Virus record (IMG/VR): IMGVR_UViG_3300044641_009805
Span: 186,001-250,000 of that record
From: a virus
Length of the DNA stretch: 64,000 nt
Direction: 5' to 3' (one strand)
The notes below the pieces were generated by a model. The model did not search any database and was not told the origin of the DNA. It saw nothing but the letters and a program-made list of their open reading frames with translations. A program made the translations under genes and the position numbers. Below, piece by piece: positions 52,682 to 60,333 of this stretch (within the stretch, counting starts at the first letter, position 1; each line of letters opens with the position of its first letter).

Positions 52682-53676
52682 AAGTTTTTTCTAGCTTCAC
52701 TGAAGCCTACTATGATCTGCTTCTAGACGTCTACAAGCATCCTGACTTTGTTTCTTCTCCTCGAGGGCAGAAGATCAGAGAAAAGTTGGGCGTATCATTC
52801 AGGATTTCTAATCCTCTTGATAGATTACCGTATGTAGAGCAAAGAGACTTTAGCTTATCATATTTTGTTGCAGAGTCTTTGTGGTATCTTTCTGGAAACG
52901 ATTCCACTGAATGGATATCGAATTATTCTTCTTTTTGGAAGAACATTTCTGATGATGGCACTACAGCTAACAGCGCTTACGGCGCCAGGATTTTTAATCC
53001 TCATTCAAGAATTGCTGGTCAAATCGATCCTTCTTGGACACAATGGGATTACATCTTGAATGAACTGACGACAGATCCAGATTCTCGCCGAGCCGTCGTT
53101 CATATTAGATCTCCTCAGGATTCTATCCTAGCCTCAAAGGACGTTCCTTGCACTTTGTCTTTGCAGTTTTTTTTGCGTAACGATCAGGTTCACATGATAG
53201 TCTCTATGAGATCATCTGATCTCATCTTAGGAATTGCGTATGATGTTCCTGCATTCACGTTGTTTCAAGAGTTGTTGGCTAATCAATTATCGGATAGGCT
53301 GAACAGGTCTATAAGCGTTGGTGAGTATACTCACGTAAGCAATTCTTTGCATATTTATGAAAAGCATTTTGGAATGGTAGAAGAAATTCTAAAAAAACGA
53401 GAGTTTTTTAGTTTAGAAATGCCGAAGCTACCAAAGGGTAAACTACCTTTAGAATATATTTTGGAGCAAGAATCCAAGTGCAGAAATTGTCAGACTATTG
53501 ATGAATTAAAACAGTTGGCTTCTAATCTCAATGCTGGTTCTGAATATTGGAATGATTGGTGCAAGATTTTAATTTCGCATAGAGCAAATAAGTTAAAAGG
53601 TGTTGATTCTGAAAACTTTAAGTTAGTCCTCTTGAAATCAACGGAATTTAACGGCTATAAATTTTTTAACAAATAA
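52678..53676 (+). CDS. Thymidylate synthase-family enzyme, probable dCMP hydroxymethylase
   Basis: A 332-residue ThyA-fold protein. The catalytic Cys is Cys158 in DVPCTLSLQF. The dUMP-binding segment RSSDLILGIAYD aligns residue by residue with RSCDVFLGLPFN of E. coli ThyA: Arg178 and Asp181 are kept, but Asn177 of ThyA is Asp189 here. This Asn-to-Asp switch is the known mark of dCMP-using members such as T4 gp42 (Asp179). The phage has ThyX for dTMP, and a sugar-transfer cluster precedes this gene. I infer it makes hydroxymethyl-dCMP; methylating dCMP is an alternative. Confidence 0.7.
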   Translation: MKVFSSFTEAYYDLLLDVYKHPDFVSSPRGQKIREKLGVSFRISNPLDRLPYVEQRDFSLSYFVAESLWYLSGNDSTEWISNYSSFWKNISDDGTTANSAYGARIFNPHSRIAGQIDPSWTQWDYILNELTTDPDSRRAVVHIRSPQDSILASKDVPCTLSLQFFLRNDQVHMIVSMRSSDLILGIAYDVPAFTLFQELLANQLSDRLNRSISVGEYTHVSNSLHIYEKHFGMVEEILKKREFFSLEMPKLPKGKLPLEYILEQESKCRNCQTIDELKQLASNLNAGSEYWNDWCKILISHRANKLKGVDSENFKLVLLKSTEFNGYKFFNK

Positions 53677-53682
53677 GGTGTT

Positions 53683-54246
53683 ATGTCAAATCCTCAATTC
53701 ATACTCTATACGGGTCCAATGTTTTCTAGCAAAACAACCGGACTGCTGTCTTCAATAGATCGTTTTAAATACCAAAACAAACGAGTAGCTGTGTTTAAGC
53801 CGCGCTTAGATGATAGATACAGTGAAGAGTATATTTGTACTCATAGCGGGTGGAAAGTACCTGCCATTTGCATAAAAGAAGGAACCGACATACTTGAAAA
53901 ATTGTCAGAGATGAATGAAAATCCTCATGTCGTGGCTGTTGATGAAGCATTCATGATACCAGGTATTTCGAAAGTTTTAGTCTGGCTTTATAGAAGTGGA
54001 TATTCGATAGTGGTATCGTCATTAGATCTATCAGCCAGCGGAAAACCGTTCAATGAAATTGAAAAAATGCTGCCTTGGGCAACCCAGGTGGAAAAACGGA
54101 CGGCGGTCTGTACAGTCTGCAGCAAAGATGCTCATTACACATACAAAAAGCAGATTGGAGGAAATGAAATAGAGGTCGGCGGAGCTGAACTTTATGAACC
54201 AAGATGTTTAAAGTGTCATCCAGTAATATTTGATCCGGCTAGCTGA
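53683..54246 (+). CDS. tdk: Thymidine kinase
   Basis: A 187-residue protein of the TK1-like family. Walker A-like TGPMFSSKTT near residues 10-19, VVAVDEAFMI with the catalytic Glu, and the lasso region with paired Cys (CTVCSKDA... and CLKC) for zinc. It salvages thymidine by phosphorylation to dTMP. Six bases separate it from the preceding gene, and it is followed after one base by dCMP deaminase. A weak GGTG precedes ATG 53683. Confidence 0.88.
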   Translation: MSNPQFILYTGPMFSSKTTGLLSSIDRFKYQNKRVAVFKPRLDDRYSEEYICTHSGWKVPAICIKEGTDILEKLSEMNENPHVVAVDEAFMIPGISKVLVWLYRSGYSIVVSSLDLSASGKPFNEIEKMLPWATQVEKRTAVCTVCSKDAHYTYKKQIGGNEIEVGGAELYEPRCLKCHPVIFDPAS

Positions 54247-54247
54247 A

Positions 54248-54688
54248 ATGATTGATAGGAAAAAATTAAAGCTTTCTGTTTTCATGCAAATGTGCAGGGA
54301 CCTGTCTGTTCTTTCATATGATCCGAAATACAAGGTAGCTTCAATTATTATCACTCCAGACTTTAGAGAAGTTTGTGCTATCGGGTATAACGGAGGATAC
54401 AAAGGCGGGCCTAACGAGAGAAGTTCTTTAGACCACGGTAACTCAGGATTTCTCCATGCCGAAGAAAATGCTCTTTTTCATCTTTGCAAGCCTTATGAAC
54501 TTCGATCTGGACTAATCATGCTATGTACTCATAAGCCTTGCTCAATGTGTGCCCGTCGCATCGTGAATAGTGGAATTCAAAATGTTGTCTATGAAGTCGA
54601 TTATTTAGATAAAGAGTCTGCTACAGATGAGATATTCAAGAATAGCAATACTTCTTGTAAAAAGTATGAAGATATAATTTCTTTATAA
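54248..54688 (+). CDS. dCMP deaminase-family zinc enzyme
   Basis: A 146-residue protein with the zinc-binding deaminase signature: HAEENALF and PCSMCARR, giving His-Ala-Glu and two Cys. The extra GYNGGYKGGPNERSS segment is typical of dCMP deaminases. It converts dCMP to dUMP, feeding ThyX. ATG 54248 is chosen over TTG 54230 because it is the first ATG; the SD is weak (translation is probably coupled to thymidine kinase). Confidence 0.85.
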   Translation: MIDRKKLKLSVFMQMCRDLSVLSYDPKYKVASIIITPDFREVCAIGYNGGYKGGPNERSSLDHGNSGFLHAEENALFHLCKPYELRSGLIMLCTHKPCSMCARRIVNSGIQNVVYEVDYLDKESATDEIFKNSNTSCKKYEDIISL

Positions 54689-54742
54689 ATTCCGAACGTG
54701 GACTAAACGGCATGATAATTACTATGTAGTTTGGGTAGATTC

Positions 54743-55087
54743 ATGAAAAAATTAACAGAAAAAGAAGTAGTAAGACTTTTACGAGAAGAGTGGAATAAAA
54801 AAATAGAGTCTTTCCTCCCTGAAAAAGACAAATTAGAAAAGAAAGACAAGAAAAAAGCTGACACTGATTTGTCTGTAGAATTTCCACTCAAAGGAGAAAA
54901 AGAGATTGTTATATCTCCTGAATTCAAGGTGAAAAGTAAAAAAGGAACGGGGCAGGGTCTTTTGTACACTGTTTCAAACGTGAATCCAACCAGCAAAACC
55001 ATCACTTTAACTCACCAAAAAGAAGATGGCGTGGCAGAAACAACGGTAACTTTTGATGAATTTGTAAAAGAATTCGAGAGGCAGTAA
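54743..55087 (+). CDS. Tagged small protein, probable packaged protein
   Basis: A 114-residue protein beginning MKKLTEKEVVRLLREEWNKK, a variant of the tag with LRE. A Lys/Glu linker is followed by a small beta-rich domain (GLLYTVSNVNPTSKTITLTHQ). No known motif. It begins the long run of tagged and small proteins that fills the right end of the window. A GATAAT lies ~23 bases upstream. Confidence 0.6.
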   Translation: MKKLTEKEVVRLLREEWNKKIESFLPEKDKLEKKDKKKADTDLSVEFPLKGEKEIVISPEFKVKSKKGTGQGLLYTVSNVNPTSKTITLTHQKEDGVAETTVTFDEFVKEFERQ

Positions 55088-55091
55088 TCAA

Positions 55092-55820
55092 ATGAACAAG
55101 CTTATAGATCCTCAAAAAATAGACTCGTTATTAAAAAAAGCTGTTAAGGACAGCATCTCCAAAAAAGCGCCATCTATTGGTTTAACGCCTCAAGCAGATC
55201 AGATAAATGAATCTTACGTTGCTGAGCCCAAGGTTTTTAAACAAGTAACTGAGTTTGTTACTCAAAAAACCAAAGATGCTCATTATGATCTCTACAAGGG
55301 CTACGTCGAATCATTCAACAAAGTATCTGCTGAACTCGACACTTCAAAACGTGGAGATGCTAACCCTCGTCACTCATCGTATAAATCTCTGAAAAAAGAT
55401 GAGGTTTATAACCTAAACGCGATTTGGCTTCACGAGTTATACTTCTCGAATTGTTTCGACCCACATTCTGAGATCACGATGGACTCTTTGTCTTATTTAC
55501 GATTGGAACGAGATTTCGGCACATTTGAAGACTGGCAAAGAGATTTCATAGCGTGTTCAAACTCAGCAGGAGTTGGTTGGGCTGTTTGCGGATATCACAT
55601 GTTTTTGCAGCGATATGTGAATACTTTCGTCGGAAGTCATGATGCGAATGTCATGTTGGGTATATACCCAGTGATCGTTCTAGACGTTTGGGAACATGCT
55701 TATCGTGATTACTTGAACGACAAACAGAGCTATATAGTTTCTCAAATGAGAGAAATTAATTGGAATGTGGTTGAAGAAAGAGTTAAGAAAGCCGAGCAAA
55801 TTGCGCAGGTATTAAAATGA
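55092..55820 (+). CDS. Fe/Mn superoxide dismutase-like protein
   Basis: A 242-residue protein with the complete set of Fe/Mn SOD metal ligands: His64 (KDAHYDLY), His114 (AIWLHELYF), Asp198 and His202 (VLDVWEHAY). Spacing closely follows E. coli FeSOD (26, 73, 156, 160). FGTFEDWQRDF and GVGWAVCGY match the conserved SOD core. The N-terminal ~45 residues are an extra segment, Lys-rich with INES, and could be a cleavable propeptide. Phage-encoded SODs are rare. It lies among tagged genes, so packaging in the virion is possible. Confidence 0.8.
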   Translation: MNKLIDPQKIDSLLKKAVKDSISKKAPSIGLTPQADQINESYVAEPKVFKQVTEFVTQKTKDAHYDLYKGYVESFNKVSAELDTSKRGDANPRHSSYKSLKKDEVYNLNAIWLHELYFSNCFDPHSEITMDSLSYLRLERDFGTFEDWQRDFIACSNSAGVGWAVCGYHMFLQRYVNTFVGSHDANVMLGIYPVIVLDVWEHAYRDYLNDKQSYIVSQMREINWNVVEERVKKAEQIAQVLK

Positions 55821-56359
55821 AAATTCATTTAAAAGAGTTGAAAAAGATTATTAAAGATAGCGTATCTCATTTGCTCGAGGAGAAAAGCAAATCTTCTAAA
55901 GTAGAATCGGAAGACTCTTTAGACTCGCAAATAGACTCTTACTTCGCCAAATATGAAAAAGAAGCGACCTCTGTTAAAAAAGAAGGATTTGATTTCAAAA
56001 TCATGACGAGAAATTTTCTGTTAGAAGCAGAAGATGACAAAGCAGGCAAAGATGATAAAGCTCAAGAAGCTCCATCTGATCTTACGATCGATGATATAGA
56101 TCTAGAATCCTTTACAAACAGCGTAGTTCGTTTAATTGATAACTACGATTCTCTTTTAGAGGTAAGAGACACTGTGGTTCGTAGAGCCGTAAATTTCTTA
56201 TCAAAGAGTTATGATTCGAGCGTCATACAATCATTTAAAGAAATATTAGAAGAACAGTATGATATAGAAGTTGGCAAGAATCAATCAGAAGAAAAATTTT
56301 CGAAATTCCCAGCACCACCAGCCGATAGAGCTATGGGACCATCTGGAGGTGGTGCTTGA
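55817..56359 (+). CDS. Tagged protein, probable virion protein
   Basis: A 180-residue protein starting MKIHLKELKKIIKDSVSHLLEEK. The second half has a helical module, VVRLIDNYDSLLEVRDTVVRRAV, and the Pro/Gly-rich end FPAPPADRAMGPSGGGA. The overlapping ATGA at the preceding stop indicates coupling. I associate this module with structural proteins of large phages, but have no firm family. Possible cleavage sites are LLE|E near residue 21 and LLE|A near residue 70. Confidence 0.55.
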   Translation: MKIHLKELKKIIKDSVSHLLEEKSKSSKVESEDSLDSQIDSYFAKYEKEATSVKKEGFDFKIMTRNFLLEAEDDKAGKDDKAQEAPSDLTIDDIDLESFTNSVVRLIDNYDSLLEVRDTVVRRAVNFLSKSYDSSVIQSFKEILEEQYDIEVGKNQSEEKFSKFPAPPADRAMGPSGGGA

Positions 56360-56694
56360 TCAGAACTGACATTTTGCATGATAGAAAATGCATTCATGTT
56401 AAATTGAAGAAAGATGTTCATCTACGTCTAAGAGAAAAATTATTCGCTTACCAGTTGTCTATACAATCTGTTTTTGATGAATTTGCGATGTTGATTGTTA
56501 CGGAGGATCGAAAAGCAATAAAAATGCTGGAAGATCTTGCGCTAAAAAGAGCTCAGGCTGAATTAGAAAAACCAATTAGGAAATTTACAGGAAGTCGTGA
56601 ACGTATTGATGAACTAGATCATAACACGCTGTATAATATGATCAATGCAGAAGACAAAAGAGGAAAGCGAAAAAAAGAAGATGAGTCTGCTTGA
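56356..56694 (+). CDS. Possible ribbon-helix-helix DNA-binding protein
   Basis: A 112-residue protein with TTG start overlapping the preceding stop (TTGA) and GGAGGTGG at ideal SD distance. It has IHVKLKKDVHLRLREKLFAYQLSIQSVFDEFAML, a strand followed by two helices like the Arc/MetJ fold, then a charged helical tail. No ATG lies in frame near the 5' end, so TTG is the likely initiator. Role as a regulator or DNA-binding virion protein is inference. Confidence 0.5.
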   Translation: MIRTDILHDRKCIHVKLKKDVHLRLREKLFAYQLSIQSVFDEFAMLIVTEDRKAIKMLEDLALKRAQAELEKPIRKFTGSRERIDELDHNTLYNMINAEDKRGKRKKEDESA

Positions 56695-56935
56695 AGAGAT
56701 TATCGATGTCGCAATAGGGTCTTCTCGAGTCATGTCAACCGTCGTCAATAACATGTTGGTGTTGACCAATGAGATAAAAAGCATCAAAGAATCTTTGTCG
56801 ACTCTTACTAAAGCGTTACACGTTCATCAAATTGCTATCTCTGAACTGATGGAAAACTTAACGCAAGATTCTATTAGAGAAAATTTTGAAGACGTAGGTC
56901 AAATAAAAAATGCGAGAAAAGACAAACCAAATTGA
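56681..56935 (+). CDS. Small helical protein, function unknown
   Basis: An 84-residue protein starting at ATG 56681 inside the end of the preceding gene. It is predicted helical with an amphipathic N terminus (MSLLEEIIDVAIG) and coiled-coil middle (NEIKSIKESLSTLTKAL). No motif or membrane span. The cluster 56356-58212 has four overlapping or abutting genes. Confidence 0.5.
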   Translation: MSLLEEIIDVAIGSSRVMSTVVNNMLVLTNEIKSIKESLSTLTKALHVHQIAISELMENLTQDSIRENFEDVGQIKNARKDKPN

Positions 56936-56936
56936 T

Positions 56937-57320
56937 ATGAGCAAGTTATTACCTTTTTTGAAAAAAAATTGGAGATATTTTGCGATTGCGATTTTTACTA
57001 TTTTAGTGTTGTTATTCTTGCAAAAAGATAGAATCTCTTTAACGCAACAACTTCAATCTACTCGAACAGCGTACGAAGAAAGAATCAGTCAGATTGAAAA
57101 TGCAAGAAAAGAAGAACGCAGACAAAATGATGAAGCGTTGTCACAACTAAAGAAAAAGCTTGTTGATGTCCAAAAACAGTATGACGATGCAAAAGTAGAA
57201 TTAGAAAAAAAGAAAAAAGAAGAAATAAAAGATCTTGTCGAAAAGTACTCAGACGACCCAGAAGAGCTAGCAAAGAAGCTTTCTGAAGTTACGGGATTTA
57301 AGATAATTCTTCCGGAGTAA
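56937..57320 (+). CDS. Membrane-anchored coiled-coil protein (possible inner-membrane spanin-like)
   Basis: A 127-residue protein with one N-terminal membrane span (YFAIAIFTILVLLFLQ) followed by a long periplasmic-type coiled coil rich in Glu/Lys and an end PEELAKKLSEVTG. This layout fits an i-spanin/Rz-like protein, but spanins are too diverse for a firm call. ATG 56937 is used; ATG 56910 in frame would add nine residues. It precedes a protein with a signal peptide and one with two membrane spans, which may form a lysis set. Confidence 0.45.
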   Translation: MSKLLPFLKKNWRYFAIAIFTILVLLFLQKDRISLTQQLQSTRTAYEERISQIENARKEERRQNDEALSQLKKKLVDVQKQYDDAKVELEKKKKEEIKDLVEKYSDDPEELAKKLSEVTGFKIILPE

Positions 57321-57322
57321 AT

Positions 57323-57853
57323 ATGAAAAAAATTATACCGTTGTTCTTATCTGCATTTATATTCACGATTTCTTCTTGGGCTGTTTCTGATGAAAAGAAA
57401 GGTCCTAATGTTGAACTGTCTAAAGTTGTCAAAGACGTTGTTCCTGAGATGCCTAGTTCTGAAAAAGACTTGACAGCAATTTCTCCTATGCGAAAATCTC
57501 AGTTTGCTCCTTTTACTGGTGTCTTGCTGTCTCCGATGGCTATTGCGACGATCATCTCTGAAATAAAGTTTCAACAAGAAAAGATTGATATTGAAGTAAA
57601 GAAAGCAGTAGAAACAACGACGGCAGAATTTGCATACAAACAGCAAATCTTTGAAAATAGATGTACAGCAGATAAAAAATTGTTAGAAGTCAGCGTAGAA
57701 GAAAAGAAAAAGCAAATTGAATTGTTAGACTCTACCATCAAAGCAGAAATAGAATCAAGACCAAATCCAGTCATGTGGTCTTTATTGGGCCTTGCTGCAG
57801 GCGTTGTCGTAACAACAACAACAGCTTCTATAATAACAGCCGTTTCTAATTGA
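57323..57853 (+). CDS. Secreted protein with C-terminal membrane span
   Basis: A 176-residue protein with a clear signal peptide (MKKIIPLFLSAFIFTISSWA) and a Gly/Val-rich span at residues ~152-172 (SLLGLAAGVVVTTTTASIITA). Between them lies a helical region with VEEKKKQIELLDS. No Cys lipobox follows the signal peptide, so it is not an obvious o-spanin lipoprotein. Might belong to the same lysis-related operon; function otherwise unknown. Confidence 0.5.
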   Translation: MKKIIPLFLSAFIFTISSWAVSDEKKGPNVELSKVVKDVVPEMPSSEKDLTAISPMRKSQFAPFTGVLLSPMAIATIISEIKFQQEKIDIEVKKAVETTTAEFAYKQQIFENRCTADKKLLEVSVEEKKKQIELLDSTIKAEIESRPNPVMWSLLGLAAGVVVTTTTASIITAVSN

Positions 57854-57864
57854 GGAAAATTACA

Positions 57865-58212
57865 ATGAGAAGAAATAACAGCATCCCGCCTCCTACTCTT
57901 GAACCGTTTATGGCAAAACCAGTAAAAATTGTTGAGAATGAAGAAAAGAAATCTTCCGCTATCCCGTGGTGGTGGATGAGGAACGACAAAGGTCGTAAAT
58001 CAGTGAGCGTGACATTCGCGTCAATTTCATTTTTAGTGACAACTTTAGTCTATCTTGTTGCAGCTTTTGAAAAATTAGGACCGGTATCCTTTAGACCTTT
58101 TGACGTAGGGGCGTGCATGGCTTATTTCTTGCCAGCTTTAAGCTTGTATTTTGGTAGAAGGTTAACTGAGGCAAAGTATTCTTCCACGCCTGAAACAAAA
58201 TCTGATCAGTAA
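57865..58212 (+). CDS. Two-span membrane protein, holin-like
   Basis: A 115-residue protein. ATG 57865 has GAGGAAAA at good distance, so it is favoured over TTG 57850. It has SVSVTFASISFLVTTLVYLVAAFE and MAYFLPALSLYFGRR as two membrane segments separated by FRPFDVGA, a pattern I recognise from small conserved membrane proteins of large marine myoviruses that are often called holins. The actual role has not been shown. Confidence 0.5.
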   Translation: MRRNNSIPPPTLEPFMAKPVKIVENEEKKSSAIPWWWMRNDKGRKSVSVTFASISFLVTTLVYLVAAFEKLGPVSFRPFDVGACMAYFLPALSLYFGRRLTEAKYSSTPETKSDQ

Positions 58213-58227
58213 ATTAGGAAATAACGT

Positions 58228-58233
58228 TATAGT
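58228..58233 (+). promoter_or_regulatory. Promoter-like TATAGT box before a tagged gene
   Basis: TATAGT precedes ATG 58248 by 14 bases. Predicted +1 would give a leader of about eight bases with no SD. Confidence 0.35.
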
Positions 58234-58247
58234 TATCGAAGTATATT

Positions 58248-59198
58248 ATGAACTCGATTGTCATAACAGAATCTGCTTTGAGAGAGTTTTTGAGAGAGAT
58301 GTTAGATTCTCCGTCGACGAATAGTCATTTAGATGGAAATATGCCTGTTAGAATAAGTCCCGTTGTAGCTCCTGATGCTGCCGAGGTCAATTCTGCTAAT
58401 TCTAATTTCACACCTCAAAATAAAGTCGAGTTGTTATCTGCTTTGCGCACAATATGCAACGTAGAAGACGATCAAGTTCCCGCTGTTTACATAGCTGTAA
58501 AAGATGCGCTAGAGAAGCAAGGTGAAGAGATGAAGAATACCCAAGTTGAATCAACTATTCGTGCTACGGTTAGAAAACTATTATCTGAAATTTCAGCATC
58601 AGAAAAACGCCAAATGGCTGCCGACAAGTTGTGGAGTGAACTACCCAAAGTAGATCCTTCTACTTATCCACAAGTAACGAAGGTAGATCCAGGGGTTTCT
58701 AGTAAATCAGGAACTCCAGCAGAACAAAAAGCAAAATTTGAAAAGAATAAATCGCAGCTTCAAAAAACATTTTCAACTATGAAAATGTCAGACTTAGAAG
58801 ATGAAGCAGAATCAGAACCGACAGGACGTAAGAATGTCATGATGACAGACGTTGGTGGTTCCTCATTTAAAGAGATTGCAAAAGAGCTAGGATTTGCTGC
58901 AGAATCTGGTGCAAAACAAGCCGTTGAGAAAGCTTTAGAAAAAGCTAAACTTGTGACTAAGATGGATTTATTCGATCCTGACACTTTAGAGATTTTAGTT
59001 CTACAATCAATGTCAGATTATATCGACGTTTTATCTTCGACTGGGGAACTTACACCTCAAGAAGTAAAGATGCTGAAAGATAATCCAGCTATAGTTAGAA
59101 CGCTCGACGGATTTAGAGAATTTTTAGATAAAGATTTAAGAAAAGCTAAAAAGACGCTTGAGACAGCAAAAAACGAATCTAGATTGCGTGGACGTTGA
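58248..59198 (+). CDS. Tagged 316-residue protein, probable virion protein
   Basis: Begins MNSIVITESALREFLREMLDS, a variant of the tag with LRE. The next ~100 residues are low complexity with a second tag-like helix (IRATVRKLLSEISASEK) around residue 107. The C-terminal half has a helical domain with GGSSFKEIAKELGFAAESGAKQAVEKALEKAKL. No catalytic motif. Two tags in tandem might mean two processing sites. Function unknown. Confidence 0.55.
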   Translation: MNSIVITESALREFLREMLDSPSTNSHLDGNMPVRISPVVAPDAAEVNSANSNFTPQNKVELLSALRTICNVEDDQVPAVYIAVKDALEKQGEEMKNTQVESTIRATVRKLLSEISASEKRQMAADKLWSELPKVDPSTYPQVTKVDPGVSSKSGTPAEQKAKFEKNKSQLQKTFSTMKMSDLEDEAESEPTGRKNVMMTDVGGSSFKEIAKELGFAAESGAKQAVEKALEKAKLVTKMDLFDPDTLEILVLQSMSDYIDVLSSTGELTPQEVKMLKDNPAIVRTLDGFREFLDKDLRKAKKTLETAKNESRLRGR

Positions 59199-59200
59199 AA

Positions 59201-59956
59201 ATGTTTAATGCTACCATAGCCGCTGCAGTACAATTCGAACCGAAGATTCTTGACGTACAAAAGAATCTTTCTACTGCTCGTTATCTTGCTCATGAAGCCG
59301 CAGCAAAAGGAGCGAGCGTAGTGGTACTACCAGAATTGTGCATCAGCGGTTATGTATTGCGCAATAAACAAGAAGCTTCTCAATGTGCGCAAACTAGAGA
59401 TGGTTACCAAACTGAAGCATTTCTGCCAATAGCTAAACAGTACAATTGTCACATCGTGGTCGGATACGTAGAATTGAATGAAGGAAAGCTGTATAATTCA
59501 GCTGTAGTCGTAGGTCCAAATGGCGTTAGCGCTAATTTTCAAAAACACAATCTTTGGGCTAACGATTATTTGTGGGCAGAGTCTTCAGAAGCATTTAATC
59601 CCGTTGTTATAACAAGAGCTGGTCGACTTGGCGCTTTGATCTGTAGAGATGCTATGAATGTCTATAGAGAAAGTTACAAGTTTTACAAAGAAGATCAAAA
59701 ATTCTATAGAAAAGGGTCGGTTGATACTATAGCATTATTGACAAACTGGGGTGGGAATGTAGGTCATCCGGATCATACATGGGTAGAACTTGCCGAACAA
59801 ACGAATGCAAATATCATCGTTTCTAATCGTGTTGGAAAAGAAAGAGATTTGACATTCAAAGGCGGTTCTTGTATAGTTACTCGCAACAAACAAGTCTACA
59901 CACATGGTTCCAGCTTTTTGAACGAAGCCGTCGTTGGTGGTATAATTGAACTATGA
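59201..59956 (+). CDS. Nitrilase-superfamily carbon-nitrogen hydrolase
   Basis: A 251-residue protein with the full catalytic triad: Glu45 (LPELCISGY), Lys115 (FQKHNLW) and Cys148 (LICRDAM). The family hydrolyses amides or nitriles, or acts as glutaminase for NAD synthetase or other acyl transfers. It is rare in phages; the substrate cannot be read from sequence. A link with the NadM-type domain at 39935 (NAD metabolism) is possible but unproven. It overlaps the preceding tagged gene slightly (ATG 59201 follows stop 59198) and its last codons contain a TATAAT box for the next gene. Confidence 0.8.
   Translation: MFNATIAAAVQFEPKILDVQKNLSTARYLAHEAAAKGASVVVLPELCISGYVLRNKQEASQCAQTRDGYQTEAFLPIAKQYNCHIVVGYVELNEGKLYNSAVVVGPNGVSANFQKHNLWANDYLWAESSEAFNPVVITRAGRLGALICRDAMNVYRESYKFYKEDQKFYRKGSVDTIALLTNWGGNVGHPDHTWVELAEQTNANIIVSNRVGKERDLTFKGGSCIVTRNKQVYTHGSSFLNEAVVGGIIEL
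59941..59946 (+). promoter_or_regulatory. TATAAT box 6 nt before a start codon, inside the nitrilase gene
   Basis: TATAAT is embedded in the last codons of the nitrilase gene, followed by TGAACT and ATG 59953. With normal spacing transcription would begin at the ATG itself. Confidence 0.4.
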
Positions 59957-60333
59957 AGCTTGTAGAAATCAACCGAAATTTTATACGCGATTCTTTCAGA
60001 TCGATCGTCGATGCCCCGGTTAAGGTTGTAAAGAATGTTGATAAACCAATCATAGCGATTGAAAAATGGTCCTTTCTTGATGACGGAAATTCTTATGTAA
60101 AGAAGTTTTTCTTTGAAAGCCTACAAGATAGAAACAGATTTGTAACATCTCTATTAAGTTACGAGTCAGAGTCTGGTCATCATGCTAGATTAAGAATAGA
60201 CAAAAAAATAGTTTTTGTAGAACTAGAAACTCTAGAAAAGAACAAAACGACAGAGCTAGACAAAGCTTACAGCAGATATGCGGATTTAATTTGTAAAGAC
60301 ATAGCGTATAATCCGCTGTATGAAAGAGAATGA
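59953..60333 (+). CDS. Hypothetical protein
   Basis: A 126-residue protein overlapping the nitrilase stop by four bases (ATGA). It has mixed alpha/beta sequence with repeated Lys/Phe and a motif WSFLDDGNSYVKKFFFESLQ. No known domain. It overlaps the next gene by 14 bases, so the two are probably translationally coupled. The pair might form a complex; that is a guess from gene order. Confidence 0.5.
   Translation: MKLVEINRNFIRDSFRSIVDAPVKVVKNVDKPIIAIEKWSFLDDGNSYVKKFFFESLQDRNRFVTSLLSYESESGHHARLRIDKKIVFVELETLEKNKTTELDKAYSRYADLICKDIAYNPLYERE

Noticed and set aside
29806-53676. Redundant thymidylate synthesis by ThyX and ThyA
   Set aside because: The ThyA-family enzyme has Asp at the base-recognition position, so it more likely uses dCMP; the two are therefore probably not redundant, though only an assay would settle it.
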